A stretch of DNA of 64,000 bases, taken from NCBI GenBank assembly GCA_013397455.1, contig VYZB01000076.1, positions 2,256,006 to 2,320,005 of the forward strand, written 5' to 3'. The number at the start of each line of letters is the position of its first letter. The stretch's first letter is position 1. Source of the stretch: Crotophaga sulcirostris (lineage: Eukaryota; Chordata; Aves; Cuculiformes; Crotophagidae). Under the pieces are notes generated by a model that worked only from the letters and a program-made list of their open reading frames with translations, did not search any database and was not told the origin of the DNA. Shown here piece after piece: positions 8,513 through 22,923 of this stretch. Both the position numbers and the translations under genes were made by a program.

Positions 8513-11500
8513 ATCTCGATGATCTGACATAGTTAGACTAGTGCAGTTTCTTGTATTGATAAGCCCTAGCAGTTCTTCTTTCTGGAGGTTGCAAGATCTG
8601 ATGAAACTTGGAAAAGATACTACTCTTGAGCGTTGTTTTCCTTGGATAAAACTGTTCCCACTTCGTTGAGAGGAATCATTGTTAAAAACAGGAATTTGAT
8701 TGTTTTTCTGGAAACAATAGGAGTCCCTGGAAAGATTTAAAATGAGTCTTTTGTAGACAAAGGGATTGCAACAACATTGACCGTTCTCACCTATATAGCC
8801 TACTTAAAAACCTGTACCAGTTTTAAAGGGCTTATCCATGACACATTTTGTAGCTGTGGCTCAGCTGCTTAATGAAAGGTGAAATCTGTTTTGTGAAAGA
8901 CTGCTTTTTTTTTTTTCCCTTATCAACACAACCATAGACTTTTTATGCTATAACTTCATCCTAGGGTGCCTTAAAGAATTAGAGAACTGAGATGATGCCA
9001 GGAATGTTAGTGGCTGCTGAGAGAGATGTGAAAAATGAGAAGTTGCATTAACAACGTAAGCATGCAAAGATAGATAAGTAAAAATATTAATTTCTCAACC
9101 ACATGTGTAATCAGCTATTGAAAAGGAATGGGAGAAGAAGGCTGTTTTAGCAGGATTAGAAATATAGACCTTAAATGTCAGAAAAATGTTTGGTTTGAAT
9201 GCTAGCAAAACTTTGCAAAAGCAGAGATACACTCTGGACAAGGCTGTGTAGGAAGGAGCTATAAATAATCTTCACTGGAGATACTTAAAATCAAAACATG
9301 GCAGAGGTAAAACCTTGAAGGAAGTAGAGGGACTAGGTAATGTCTAGTAATCACTTACAGCTCTTGTGATGCTCTGAGTTAAACATGCAGACTTTTGAAA
9401 TGAATGGTACTGTAACAAAATGAATATAACTTCACAATTCTGTGCCGCAATCTGGTTCATGGGACGCTTTCTGTAGTTTTAGATGATGATTGTTTTGCAT
9501 AGAGAAACTGATACAAATGAGTCCCTTGTGAAACGTCATTTATGAGTAAAACTGATGTTGTCAGTAGATGGCACTGTTATTCTTCGAGTGCATTCATGTT
9601 TTACTTGGTGAAGGGGGAGTTTTATAAATTTCTTTTCTTCTATGCCACCTGCTTATCTGTCATGCTTTAAATAGATTGCATTCAGGAGTGTCAGAGGCTC
9701 ACTGCTGTATCTGGTAATCGTTCTTAATTTCTTTAAAAGCCTTTATTTCCACATTATTCTTGACTGGCAGAACATGTACATTTTTACATGCATGTAAGGA
9801 TGCACGTAGATATCCATGTGTATTTGCTAGGAAGGAACTACATTAAGGTGAGTTTGATGAGAGTTGGTATGGATTATAAGAAGATTGTTGCAATTATTCC
9901 GGGAAAAGTCATTACCAACTCAAGGAACTTGTAGGCTTTGTTTTGTGTGTGCCTAAAATATAAAAGTAGATAGTAAAAGTATCCAGATGGCTTAAACCAC
10001 AGCCCTGGTATGGTATCAGGTGGTAACATTAAATTATAATTATTGCATGTTAAGTTTTAGAGTTTTTTTGTTTAATAGAAATTAATTGTGAAGGCGTTGT
10101 TTCCACTTCTTATTTTTGCAACGGTGAAATGGATAGCTAGGTGGTCTGCAGGAGCACATGAAGTGAGCTACGATATTCTCTGTGTGCTGAGAGTGATGAT
10201 GATGTTGATGGTATTTCCACGTGTAATGGGAAGATTTCTGAGCCTGGAAGGGTGATTATCTATGCTGTTTAATTATTAACATGGTTCCTGTCATGCTGTT
10301 GGTCTATATTCACTAAAGCTTTACCAGTTAGCACAGGCCAAGAACCATTCTGAAAAGAAAGCTGAAATGCAACCACCCTGTTTTGGATGCTGGTTTGAAC
10401 ATGGCCAGGTTGAAACTAATTGATCTCTGTGCCAACAAATAGACAGTGCTGCTGTTTGGGTCACTGGGACAGCTACAGCTGCTGAGTTTCACGTGAAACT
10501 GAGGGACAGAAGTTTTTGTCTTGGCTTAATTTCCCTGGTGCTCTCCTCCAATACCTGCCTTGTGCCTACTGTGTGGGACCTGAGATATCAGTAACTTCAA
10601 AAAATCCAGGCAATTAGGGTTCTGAGGGATGGAAGTGTGCCAGGGTTTTGGGACATAAATCTTTTGCTCCGCTCCTCTTCATACACAAACAAATGAGGGA
10701 AGGCATGGAGCAAACAAACTGTGGCGTCACACTGACAGAAATGAGATGTAGTGGCTTATTGGAACGAGAGGAGTTCTCTGATGAGCTTAAATTTACAGAG
10801 ACAAATGGGTGTGGGAAATATTTTAGAAAGATTTTGCATCGAATCTATTAGATAGATTTTTCTCTGGTCTTTAGATGGTGCTATTTAGTTTGGTATATCG
10901 AGACAAACCGTTTGTGTGGATGCAGCGTGGCACATATATCTAAAAGCGTTGAATTCCATATTTATTTTTAATTCATGATTTATTGGAATAATTGGTAAAT
11001 AATCAAATACTAGCTCTCCGCTAGTTACAGATGACTGGGTTAGGTGTTGGTGGGAATATAGAATGTTTGACCTGAGTGGACCTGTGGTTTGAAGTTCCGG
11101 TCTTAGCTGCATTGTGGTGGTGGAGTTATAGTGATTCCCTGAGAATGTGGATATGGACAGGTAGACAGTTCTCTCCAGGAAGTGAAATGTATTCATGATG
11201 TAGTAGGGACTAAGGTCATAAATTTTAGCGGTATCATAGGTAAGATCCGGAAAGAATTTTTGATGTAATCGCTTTACACCTCCTTCCTACATTTGTAGGG
11301 CAGATGGGCTACTTCAAAGTGTTTTTTAAACTACTAGTGAGGCATATGCTTATTTTTGAGTACTTTTTGGAAGACTGGCTTTGAGGAAAATCTTCCCTTC
11401 TTCTGTATGGTAGATTATCTTGTTTGTCTGATAAAAGGGAGGTCTGCTGTTTACATACCAAAATCTGTGCTGTTAACAGTTGTAGAGGAGCACTATTTGT

Positions 11501-11624
11501 TGGGATCAATGTTTTTGTTTGCTACTTCTAAGGGACTTTGTGGTGACTGAATGACAGGTATTCTTGCAAACACATTTAGCGTTTTTACTTCCATTTTGTA
11601 TAAGGCAGGATACTTAAAATTGTT

Positions 11625-11974
11625 AATAGAGACCTTATTGCTCCCTACAACTACCTGAAAGGAGGCTGTAGTAAGGTGAGTGTTGGTATCTTCTCCCAAG
11701 TAATAAGTGAGAGGACAATAAGAAATGGCCTCAAGTTGCGCCAGGGGAGGTTTAGCTTGGATATTAGGAAAAAATGTCTTTACCAAATGTGATCAAGCAT
11801 TCGAACAGGCTGCCCAGGGAAGTGGTGGAGTCTCCATCCCTGGAGGTGTTCAACAGGTGTGTAGACATGGCACTTTGGGACATGGTTTAGTAGGCATGGT
11901 GGTGTTGGGCTGACAGTTGGACTGGATGATCTCAGAGATCTTTTCCAATCCTAATGATTTTATGATTTTATAAT
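11625..11974 (+). mobile_element. CR1 LINE 3' fragment
   Basis: A sense-oriented CR1 tail covering the C-terminal coding end and 3' UTR. It includes the segments TACCTGAAAGGAGGCTGTAG, a GCCAGGGGAGGTTTAG-like block and TGGATGATCTCAGAGATC. It ends with CAATCCTAATGATTTTATGA, a decayed octamer tail. It differs from the J-like copies at 21610 and 42287 in its 3' UTR wording, so it belongs to another CR1 subfamily. Confidence 0.9.
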
Positions 11975-14900
11975 CTGAGCACTTACTGTGATGAATTCTA
12001 CTCTGATATATGAATTAAGAAATTAAGATTATGAGATTGTCATCAAATATATAGACTAGGGAGTTAGAATGTCTCCTCTTAACATGTCTTGAGGTACAAA
12101 TAAGGAAAACCTATTCAGTGTAATTACATAAATGCATTTTTTAATGTACCTTTTTATGCATAATAGCTATTTTTATTTTTAGAATTTATTATCCTTTGGA
12201 ACAGTGTGTCTGGAAATTATTTCACTGTAATAGAGAATTGGATAGCTAATATTTCACTGCTGAGATAAAAATCAATGGGAGTTAATTTATGTCATGTCTC
12301 TCTTGAAGTAGAGTGTCCATAAATGAGATCTCCAATGGCTTCAAGCAGCCATTTCTTATTCTTGTGGGGTTCTTTCCCTGCTGGGATCTCACAAAGAGTT
12401 GTTTCTGTTGCTGTAGGAAAGGAGAAGGGTGAAGACCATATAAATAAAAACAGAGAGCTCTCTCCCAGCAAGACATAAATTGTGTGGGAGTTCCTAGTCT
12501 TCAAAGGTTTGAGATAACACTGGGGGTAACTTGAATTCTGCTTGTTGTAATTGTAAATGTACTCTGTCCTTAAGAGGTAGTGCCTTTAAAATGTTCTATC
12601 GCTTTGCAGACAATAATGAGGGAGCTCAGCTGGTGCCTCATCAAGCAGCCAGGCATGCTTGTTCGTTCCTGCTGTCCACAGGAATCTAGTGTTTAGAAAG
12701 ATCTGGGATGGACATTTTAACATCTGTTTGATATAAGGTATAAAATTCCGTGTCTCCAAATATATTACCCAGAGGTGTTTTAGGGTCGTAATACAGTTTA
12801 AATTTTTCTGTAGTTATATCCTTTGTAAGTAAATAATACTTTTACCTTATTTAGTTGTCCTAGGTATGTGATCTGCGACCTCTGGCAGTATAGCTTGAGC
12901 AGGCACAGTGAGAATGCAAAATATGGGTGACAAAAAGCCTATATACTACTTCATTAAAGACTTACTGAATGCATTGTTGTAGACAGGAAAAACATTATAT
13001 TCCCAAAAAATGTTTGCAAGCTGGAGAGAAACTGGAGATGATATTGTAACCCCATTTTTTTTAATAACAACACTTATAGAGCAACTGAATACAGTAATTC
13101 TCATACAAATCAGGTATAGAAAATATTTCAGAACCGTATTTTTTTAATGAAGACATAAATAAAACTAAATTTTTACCAAAATAAGCTAAGGTCTTAAAAA
13201 AAAAAGAGAAGAAGCACTTTCAAGTCATTACAAATGGTACAATGGAAGGTCAACTCAATATGCCTTGGAGATTAAGTCAAAAAGCATACACGTATAGGAA
13301 AGTGTTGTAATTATGAATGGGTTGCTAAGAAAACGTAAGAATAGTAAGGTCTGTGTAGACTGTAAAGTGCTTTTTCTGACTATATTTTCACACCCTTCAA
13401 TTTAGAAACAAAAATGAAGGAGGAGAGTATATAAAAAGGTAACAAAAATGCTTAAGGCACTATAGAATATAAACTAAAAAGAAGAATGTACTTTCAAAAT
13501 GCTGGCATTTCCCTGACTGAGTGCCACTGAGGATGAAGGATAAAAGATTGATCTGTTTTTCTTGCTGCAAGGTCAGAAAGGATCCGTAGTTCTTGAGAAT
13601 CAGATCCTGGTGTGGGTTACAGAGCATTCCTTCATCCACATCTGGTCAGGAAATTTCCTTTTCCTTGCTTACTGTTATGTAAAAGTCTAGGACTTGAGAG
13701 AGAGTGAAGACTAAGCTTTCCTTTAAGGACACAACCCTCTAACTTTTATCCCCAGGTGGCTGTTTGTAGTCTGATATTCCTAACCAAGGGGAAAAGAATT
13801 ATGTTGCTGCCCTTACAATTGCACCAGCCAGTAAATGCCGTTCGCTCATTAGTGAATGTTTCTTCTGATTTTTGCTCTCGTTTATAATGTGTAAGCAGTT
13901 CTTCTCTTCAGACAGTCTTTGCAACCATGGAGCAAATGAGTAGCTGACAGGCTTACTTTTAACAATGCATAGTTCAAATTGTTGTTTTCTTGAAATAGGG
14001 TTCACATTTTTCCCTAAATCCCTGGTAATTCCTTGCAGATGTTTGTTGTATTTTGCCACATCTTCAAATGAAAACACTTGATCCTTCAAAAGAGATAATG
14101 AAAGTTAAAACAAAAACTCACACTAACAAACCATTGCCTACATATGGCAACCTGTTAGAGGGAAAGGAAGATAAAAACTGTTTCATTGCTCTCAAAGTTT
14201 ATGTTCAGAACCTGGGTACAGGGTTAGAGAAGTATTCAAAGATTCGGTTATCGAGGGGTTTTTTTAACAATTTCAACGTCAGTTTGTGCCAATCTTGGTT
14301 TCCTGTCTCTTGAACAACTGGTATGAAAACTGAGAGTGCTGATCCTTGTTAAGAATGTAACATGAAACTGATGTGATTAAGTTGATGCAGGAACCTGAGT
14401 TTATACTTTATTGCAGTTGCAAGCAGTTGCGTTTCAATTTGACAGAAATTATTCTTCATTAAAGCTAAACAGAAATAAACTATGCCAAAGCTGAGAGAAA
14501 TACTGGCATAGGGCTTGTTAGTGTTTTGAAAGAACATATTTTATAGTAGTGCAAGTGCATGCCTACGCTGAGGGAAAATGTTTTGTATTTTTCTTCCATA
14601 AAGGTGCAACAGCCCTAATATGGTATTTGCACATGATTTTGCTCCTTCCAGTGTATATTGTTTATACACACACAGTTCCTGAGAATGAGAACCTGGGAGT
14701 GTTTGGGATGTATTGTAACATACTTGTCAAGCTCTTCAGAATTGGTAATTCCATAATATATCCATTACCTCATGTTTGACAGGTGTTTTTACATGTAAGC
14801 AGCATTTTAAATGATTGTCAGAGAGTGCTGCTGCTGGTTACGCAGCTACATGTCTATGTAAAACATGAGACGTTCATAACAATCCTATGAGGAGGTTGCC

Positions 14901-17900
14901 TAGAGGGACATATCTGTACAGTGTTGTCCTAGCATGGTTTTATTCTGCTGAGCAGTATTTCTGGGCTCAGTCAGTGACCCCTGAGCAGTGTGCTGAAGAA
15001 TTTGAATGACGTCCTTTTAGCTCTAGGGAAGGATGCTGCAGTATCTCTGTGGAAATCTCATGTTCCTGATGAGTATTGATCAGTAGCTGAGCAGTTTTAT
15101 CTTGATAGAGAAACTGTCTGGGCTGATAGTGGACTTGATGTGTTGAGAGGTCTTAGGTGGTCGTAAAAATAGGAACCGAAGAAGAAACCTTTTTTTACCC
15201 CCTTTCTGTGGATCAGTAAAGACTTCTTTCTCAACACCGTGCCTGGTTGATCACAGTGGAAGATTTACAGATCTCTTATACATCTGTAGTCCTGGGTGGT
15301 GTAGGAAACCTCAGTCCTGTTTTATGCAGTGGAAACAACTTCTTTATGATCCTTGGTTGCAATGTGATTGTTTTGGCTGTTGTGGAAGAACTGCTTTGCT
15401 CTGCTTGCTGTATTTTCAAGGCCTTAACTGAACTCCTGAATTGGTAAAAAAAACTGCTTACCTGTATCCTGGTGAGTTGCAAAATAACAGAATGTGCATC
15501 TGGAAGGTGGTGGCATGTCGTCTTCAGACTGTAGGTAGATGAACTGACTGAATAGCTTTGGCAAGAAAAAGAAAGATAGTGTAGACTTGATTGTAGACAT
15601 GCTGCCTTACTGAGTGCGTCAGTACACTAAATAACGTGAATGTTGGTAGTGGACTTTGTCATCTCTCTTTCTGGGTTGTTTCTGAATCAGCTGTACAGCC
15701 TAGTGCCACCACAGATCTCACGAACCTCCAGTGATTTCTATCTTCCACTGTAGGAGATGATCAAGTTAGTTCTACCACCATTTGCTATGTTGTAAGCCAG
15801 TTATCTTTTGATGTAAGGACCTTTGTTCCTACCCGGTAGCTGCTTAGTTTTCTGGAATTCTTCCTAAGTATTATAGGGTGTTCCATATTCATGCATGCCT
15901 ACCCCTTAAGAAGATTCTTAAGAAATACGTAATGCAAAAATTCTTTTTTCAGAAAACATTGTCTGTTCCCAAGCACGACGTAGGTATTGATGCGTCAGCT
16001 AATTCTGTCCATTGTTATACTGTGTGTTAATTTCTCTAGTGTAGGCATTAAAGTTACAGACCTTAGTTATGTGGAACTTATTTTTAAAAACAAAAAAAAA
16101 AAACCCAGAGATCACTACTATTGCCACTCCACAGCCTGTAGGGGAGTTCTCAGATGGCAGGTTGCTCACAACTACTAGTAGTTCAATTCATCCTTGCCTT
16201 CTGTTGAAGCTCCTTTAAAAGGTGAAAGCAATTTAATCCTGCTAATTCCCTTCAGTTTTGTTGGGTTCCCTGATATGTTGTGCAGCTCTTTGAAGTTACA
16301 ACAGGTTGTCTTGGAGAGTTGTTCGGGGCTGGGAACCCAGATCTCAGGTGATCAGAGATGGGCAGATTCCTGTACCTTCTGTCCTGTAGCCTTATCTTGC
16401 CTTAGTCCCACTCTTGTGCACTGGTTGTGTGCTGAGTATGGAATCTTGAAGTTCTGTGCTCTTGATGTGTTTGAAGGACAATTTTTTAGTAGTACCTCAG
16501 TAAAGCCCTTGCTGAGGATGTAGAAAGTCTGGGTTCACTGCCTTGATCTGAAGGGGAGGTTGATTTCCTAACACAGTAACTTAGGTGTACTTAATTTAAT
16601 AGTACATAAATAAATTATATTTGTTTTATTAAATTTTCACTGAGTTGAAACCTAGAATGAAGTCAGTTTTTTTTCAGGAAACAAGTGAATCAACCGGTGG
16701 CTGTGCCTATGAATATTTACGTGTTCTATATGGAACAGAAGTATCAGTGGAAGAAATAGAGAGGAAACTCCTTTTAGAATGATTTTGTAACCTAGAATTA
16801 AAAAAACAATTGTGGGAGGCCTTGGTTTAAATCTGTGACCAGTGATTAATAAAATACATTTAAAATGGGAACACTTCGCACAGTCTAAGTTAGGCTAGGT
16901 TTCTTGGGCTGTTCTCTTGTAAATGTTTAAATAATTCTGTCAAGCTTCAGGAACACCCCACACGATGTTCTCTGTTGTGGTGGTAGAAGCACTTTCCTGG
17001 GAGGTGAAAAAATTGGATTTTAGTTTCCTTGAACAGAAAACCCAGACCCTTGATCTTACTCTTCTTGAGTTCTGTAACCCTCACATTTATGAAGAAGAGG
17101 TTGATAGGATCTGAGGTTGATACCTCTTGTCAGTGCCTCAGAACAACTGTGAATCTTGCATTTACTTTTTCTTGTTTTACTTCAAAAATACTTGAAGTCT
17201 GAACTCAAGGGTTTTTAAGGTTCACTACATCTTTTTCAGTTTTGTTGCTGACCACCACCAACAAAATAAACAATCCAAATCCTAAGCAAAACTTGCTGTG
17301 CTTGGTAAATGCATTGCTGTCTGAGTTGGAGTTAGAGCAGTGAGTTTTACAGGAATACAAGTGGAAGGATAATTTCTAAAATGACTGCAGCAAGGTTCAT
17401 CAGAGTTCTGCTACCTTAGACCTTTAGATTACCCAAAAACTCTTTGTGACTACATAAGTCAAAACCAACACCTTAAACTTGAACCAGAAATCAATTGGTA
17501 GCTAGCTCAGGTCAGGAAGCACAAAAATAATAGCTTGTAGTTGAGAAATAAAGAGTTGTGCTTGAACTACAGTTATTTTATTTTGCAAATATGTGATTAG
17601 CCCAACCTGAAAATATTAAAAGTGAGCAGAAGTAGCAAGGTACATCTGGAGTTAAAAGAAAGGTAGCAGCAAGTGTCGAAAGGAATGCATCACACAGTTG
17701 CTGTGACTGAGAAATATTTGCTGTGCTAAAGGCTAGAGAAGCAGTGATTTCTGAGTTAATTACATTCAGCTTTTCTTTTAATACTGTTTGGCATACAGAG
17801 CAGGTTACCTAAAGGTGCAATTCTAAACCTCAGTAGAGAGGTTCTCGTGGAGAGCTGGTAACCTTATGGAAATTACAACATGTAATTTATCACAGTAAAT

Positions 17901-20900
17901 GTGAGTTTGGACTAGCTGACTGGAGAGATCTCACTCGTGCCATTTGGTAACAGGTTCCCATTGTCAGTAAAAATTTATTCAAAAAAGGGGGGTTATATTA
18001 TGCTTCTTATTTATAAATAAGATTTTTTTAGTTAAATGTCTAACGTAATTTACAAGCATCTTGAAAACATTTTAAAAGTGCATGTAGTTCTTAATTATCC
18101 ATGGTAGTCTTAATATATTGAACTAAGATTTTTGAAACATTTTGTAGTGTATTTGTAGTACATCTACATCTATTCCAGAATTAAATTTCTTTTGTTCTGT
18201 GTTCTTTATCTTATTTCTGGTTTCTTTTAACGTGAACCTCAAAATTGAGCAGCTGTAACTACATTATAGACATTTGGGTTCTATGGTAATTCATGTGTTG
18301 ACAACTGGGTAGACTTGCATTTAAGGAATGGTGTAATGCTGTTCTGCTTGTATTTGTAATATTAGAAAGACATTGGTCTTGGTCTTAATTATATCTGTGA
18401 GTTCCTTATCTGGTCTTTGATTCTGTGATCTCATATTGTTATTCCATCCTGCGTTCTGTATTGAGTGCATCATGCTCACTGGAGGAGCGTTTACATAATG
18501 TTATGCTTCATCCCTGTTGTTTCAGTAGAAGGCTCTGTGTTTTGTCTGTTGTATTATGTCACACTTGGAAAACAAAGTGATTCCCCCTGCCCATGGAATT
18601 TTGTGTTGTGCTCGAATATTTCCATAGTTGTAGGAGATGAGGAGATGATATTTTTCTCAGCTTTCAGATGAGGAACTGAGGCAAGGAAAAGGTGCAGACA
18701 GAAGTACATAGAAGTACCCGCTAACTTTAGGAATCAGCATGAAACATTTGGGCACTGATTTTTCAGAATATTTAGTATTTTCTATCTTGAAAGCAAAGGT
18801 TTGACTTCAGTTTCACCATAAGTGCAATTGTAGAGGTCGAGTGGGTCTGTGTGCTGCTTGTTAAGATACATGAAACTCTATCACTCCACAGCTGTTACTT
18901 CCCCTTTAGTCTTTTACTCACTGTTGAACTGTTGCAGGGCTAGTGATAACTAGCTGAAAGAAGGAATGAGAAAAGACTCCACTATGAATAACATGAGTTT
19001 TTTTCTTTTAGAAAAGTAATTAATACCTCATCTGATGATACTTGGAGAAAAGTGTCCTCCAGTTTGAAGTATTTATCTAGCATCTCACAGAACCTCTGTG
19101 ATACAGATGGGAGGGGGATCCAGTGTAATGCCTAAAACCTAATTTGTTTACCTGAATTTCTGAGCTAATATTTTCTTCTTTGTTTTTTTAACCATCTCAT
19201 GTCTCATACTCTGTGCAAGTTTTAGATGATACAATAGATGAGGCAGGAACAGGTCAGGCTGTGTTTTCCTTCATTGCATAATCTTGATTGATCCATTTGG
19301 CCATGATTTGAACAAGACATAGATTTTTTGAGAGGAAATATGACACATAATGTTATCGCACTCTAAGGCATATGCACAAAGAGGCCAAGTTGAAGACTAT
19401 AGGTAACTCTCTGTCACTTTCTAAATTGAATGCTAGATTATTTTTAACCTTAGTGCTCTTTTAACATTGAGGCTTCTTTTATGTATGTGAGAGCTTTCAT
19501 TTTTTTTTAAAAGTAAACTGTAACTGAATTTGGGGATCTGTGTTTTTGTGTGTGCATGTATCTCTGCTTGTAGATGAGTCGTAAAACCATTTAATAGCTC
19601 TGTCAAAGTCTTGAGTCCTATACTGCCTCCATGTTCCTGGGGCAGAACAGCAGTGATTCTCTCAGCTTTCTCCAGTGTCCACTAAAATGCTTGTCCAGTT
19701 TTGCAAGTGTGCAGATAGTCAAATGTGGGTAGAAAAATAAAACTGCTGAAGTGTTTGAAAAGTTTCCAGACGTTTAGCAATAGGCTTCAGAATAATTTTT
19801 CATGTCCAGGGATCCTCTGAACCCATTGCAGTTTGTGTTTGTTAGTCTGCAGAGATTCTGAGTTTTTATTGAGTATCTTCTGGAGTTCACGTATAATTTT
19901 TGCATCCACCAGTCCTTTTATGGAGAATTCTACACATCTGCTAACTGTTGTGTGGAAAAATATTTTTGTATTTTATTGTTTTTAAACCAGATTCTGACTA
20001 ATTTTGGTCATGCAAATCCCTACTTCCTGATCTGGGCTTCTCACAAGGTCTTTCCATGTTTTCTGTCTTCCTGCCCAAGGTTATTTTTTGTTTTCACATT
20101 TTCCTGATTGCCTTTGCAAATTGTCCTCTGATATATCTCTTCCAGCCTGTTGTCTTCCCACCATCTTGCTTAGTACTTGCGTCACAGTTTGCATTTCTGT
20201 GTCCAGTAAGTCCTAATTTCTCCTGAATCTCTCTTCATGTTCCCCAATGCTTATTTTGCTGTAGTGAGTGACCTCAAATCTGACTCGTGATCCCTCTGCA
20301 TTGGATTCAGGCAGCTTCTTCCCCTGTGCTGAGCAGGACAACAGGCTTCATTCTGTCTTCTGCTATATGGATTTAGTTCTTGTATGAATATTCACCTTGT
20401 GTAGAATCTCTGGGGAAACAGGTTGCAAGAACTTTTGCTGGTTTAGTTGAATATGTGCAAAATCTCTGATACTGTAATGAATCGGATTGGGACCTCCTCA
20501 TAAAGAGGGAAGAAATTCTTCCTTCTCCTGGTAGAATACCACTAACCATGGCCAAGGAGTTTGACTTTGGAGAACTCAGTGTTGGTAGCCAAGTGGAAGC
20601 CTTACAAATAGAGATTGAGAGGCTACTACAGTTTAAGAAAAGGAAGCAGCAAACCAGGCCTCAGAGGTGGACTGAAGGCCTCCTAGGAACTAGAAGGCAC
20701 CATGCAGAGCTGCCTGAACTGCAGAGTTGCTAGGTTGCCTGAAATATGCCTGGAAATAAGGATTTACCATTAAGGATACAATGTGAAGTAGAAGCTTTAT
20801 TTAATAAAAGCTTCCTTTGTTCTCTTTCACATAGCTGTGATTTTTCTGGTTTTTTCCCTAGAACTAATTAGCCTATGTGGTAGTCTGATTAAATCCTGAT

Positions 20901-21609
20901 TTTTTTTTCTTTAATTTCAAGAAATTCTGAAATTCATTTTTTGTTCTTTCTTTTTGAGTAGCTCCAGACACGTGCGTATTCTAGCTGTCATTTTTTGTGG
21001 ATGCTGAAATATTGTGGGTGCCTGGCACAAAGGTATTCCAAATTTGATAATATTTACTCCCAAAACATGGAGCTGTAAAAAATTTCTGAAATAAACAAGC
21101 TTTCCAGAATTTTGTTACCCATACGCTAAACCGTTTTGGCTGTTACTGGAGAGAAATTAGGAAAAAAGTAATCTGAGGCAGATAGCTGGCTTGGCAGTTT
21201 GTGTTCAGAAACTCTGAAATTTCACAGCAGTTTCTTACAGCAAAGCTCTAGAGTCCGCAGTGCAAGTGCCAAGAGCAGCACACAAGTAAATTTGAATAAT
21301 ATGCATTTTGCATAATATGGTGTAGGTCTGAGCTGCAACCTTTGGAGGAAAGCATGTCTGAGTTGTGCCTGTTCCCAGCTCCTGGCTTCCTCCTGGTTCT
21401 GCACCAATAAATGGGCAAGACGCTACTGTTAGGTAGGCAGTGGTGTCTGTTTGCTCCCTGTTTCCACAAGCATGTATGGCTCCTAATTTGAGAAACAAAA
21501 GTAGGCTGGTGGTGCTGCACTTCTTACAGATTGCCCCTAAAAAGGAAAGTGTCGGGTATCTTTGATAACAGGTTTGCTCCTGTCTTTGTATATTACTCCA
21601 TATATATAG

Positions 21610-22325
21610 AGCAGCCCTAAGGAGAAGGACTTGGGGGTGCTGGTTGATGAGAAGCTCAACATGAGCCAGCAATGTGTACTCACTGCCCAGAAGGTCAACT
21701 GTGTCCTGGACCACATCAAAAGAAGCTTTGCCAGCAGGGCGAGGGAGGTGTTTCTCCCCCTCTACTCCGCTCTTGTGAGACCCCACCTGGAGTATTGTGT
21801 CCTAGAGTATTGCATCCAGTTCTGGAATCCCCAACATAAGAAGGATATGGAACTGTTGGAACGGGTCCAGAGGAGACTACAAAGATGAACAGAGGGATGG
21901 AGCACCTCTGCTATGAGGACAGATGGAGAGTTGAGGTTGTTCATCCTGGAGAAGAGAAGGCTCTGGGGAGACTTTATAGTGGCCTTCCAGTACCTGAAGG
22001 GGCTTCAGGAAAGCTGGGGAAGAACTTTTTACAAGGGCAAATAATGACAGGACAAGGGGGAATGGCTTTAAGTTGAAAGGGGGAAGATTTAGATTAGACA
22101 TTAGGAAGAAATTCTTCATGATGCGGGTGGTGAGGCCCTGGCACAGGCTGCCCAGGGAAGCTGTGGGTGCCCCCTCCCTGAAGGTGTTCAAGGCCAGGTT
22201 GGATGGGGCCTTGAGCAACCTGGTCTGGTGGGAAGTGTCCCTGCCCATGGCAGGGGGCAGGGTGGAACTGGATGATCTGCAAGGTCCCTTCCAACCCAAA
22301 CCATTCTATGATTCTGTGATTCTAT
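21610..22325 (+). mobile_element. CR1 LINE 3' fragment, about 0.7 kb, well preserved
   Basis: It starts in the region AGGAGAAGGACTTGGGGGTG downstream of the reverse-transcriptase core. It runs through the usual C-terminal blocks ([50 protein letters not shown]). It ends with CCAACCCAAACCATTCTATGATTCTGTGATTCTAT. Several frameshifts break the frame. It is in TEX10 sense orientation. Confidence 0.95.
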
Positions 22326-22834
22326 TTATATGTTCTAAATCTCAAAGCAAGTTTTTAATTCTGTGTTCAATAGCTGTAGCTACTCTAACGTAGACGCTGA
22401 AACCGCTTCTAAATGTGATCTGTTGTTGATGTAAAGAGCTGTATCAAAACCAGTTGATATAATGAAAAATACAGCCCAGCTTTGTAATATAATGGCTTTT
22501 ACCAAATAAGGGAAATTAATTTAATTTATTGTGTGTTGGCTGTCGTCACTATATCGAAGATTATACCGGTATTTATGAAAAGTTGCTATCTCAGTAATTT
22601 AATCAACTTGGCAACCTAAGCCTCTGTAAGGGTACAAAGTTCAAGATTACTTGTCTTGAAAAGCGCGAGTTCTGGTTTTGAAGCTATTTAAAATGCTACT
22701 CTGACAACAGCAGTTAGAAACAGGGATGCTAAAATTAACAAATTAGTCATGCTAATTGATTGTATTGTGCAGGTAGGTTGTGAATTCTTAATTATATGGG
22801 TTTTAATAAATTATCTGCTATTGGTTTTGTGTAG

Positions 22835-22923
22835 ATCATCCTTTGCAGGCTGGAAGTGCCAAGTGCAGGATAATTCGGTGAATGATGTGGACTATTTCAG
22901 CTTCTTGTTTTCAACCCTTATAG
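22835..22923 (+). CDS. TEX10: TEX10 coding exon
   Basis: A short exon from acceptor TTGGTTTTGTGTAG to donor CTTATAG|GTAATC. It encodes SSFAGWKCQVQ and then DVDYFSFLFSTLI, the latter block essentially invariant against the human protein as I remember it. It enters completing AG|A (Arg) and leaves one base into a Gly codon. The middle residues (QDNSVN) diverge from mammals. Confidence 0.95.

Larger units (their letters stand above)
6755..22834 (+). other. TEX10: TEX10 intron, 16 kb
   Basis: A large GT-AG intron. It contains two hAT MITEs (7030-7233, 8309-8512) and two CR1 copies (11625-11974, 21610-22325). The remaining sequence, including 8513-11624 and 11975-21609, is unique AT-rich DNA with short homopolymer runs. 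I see no exon, RNA gene or further repeat there; the open frames are short and unremarkable. Confidence 0.85.

Noticed and set aside
21235..21786. 183-codon minus-strand open frame
   Set aside because: It runs antisense across a CR1 copy and unique flank. It is the reverse of CR1 coding sequence with no independent support.
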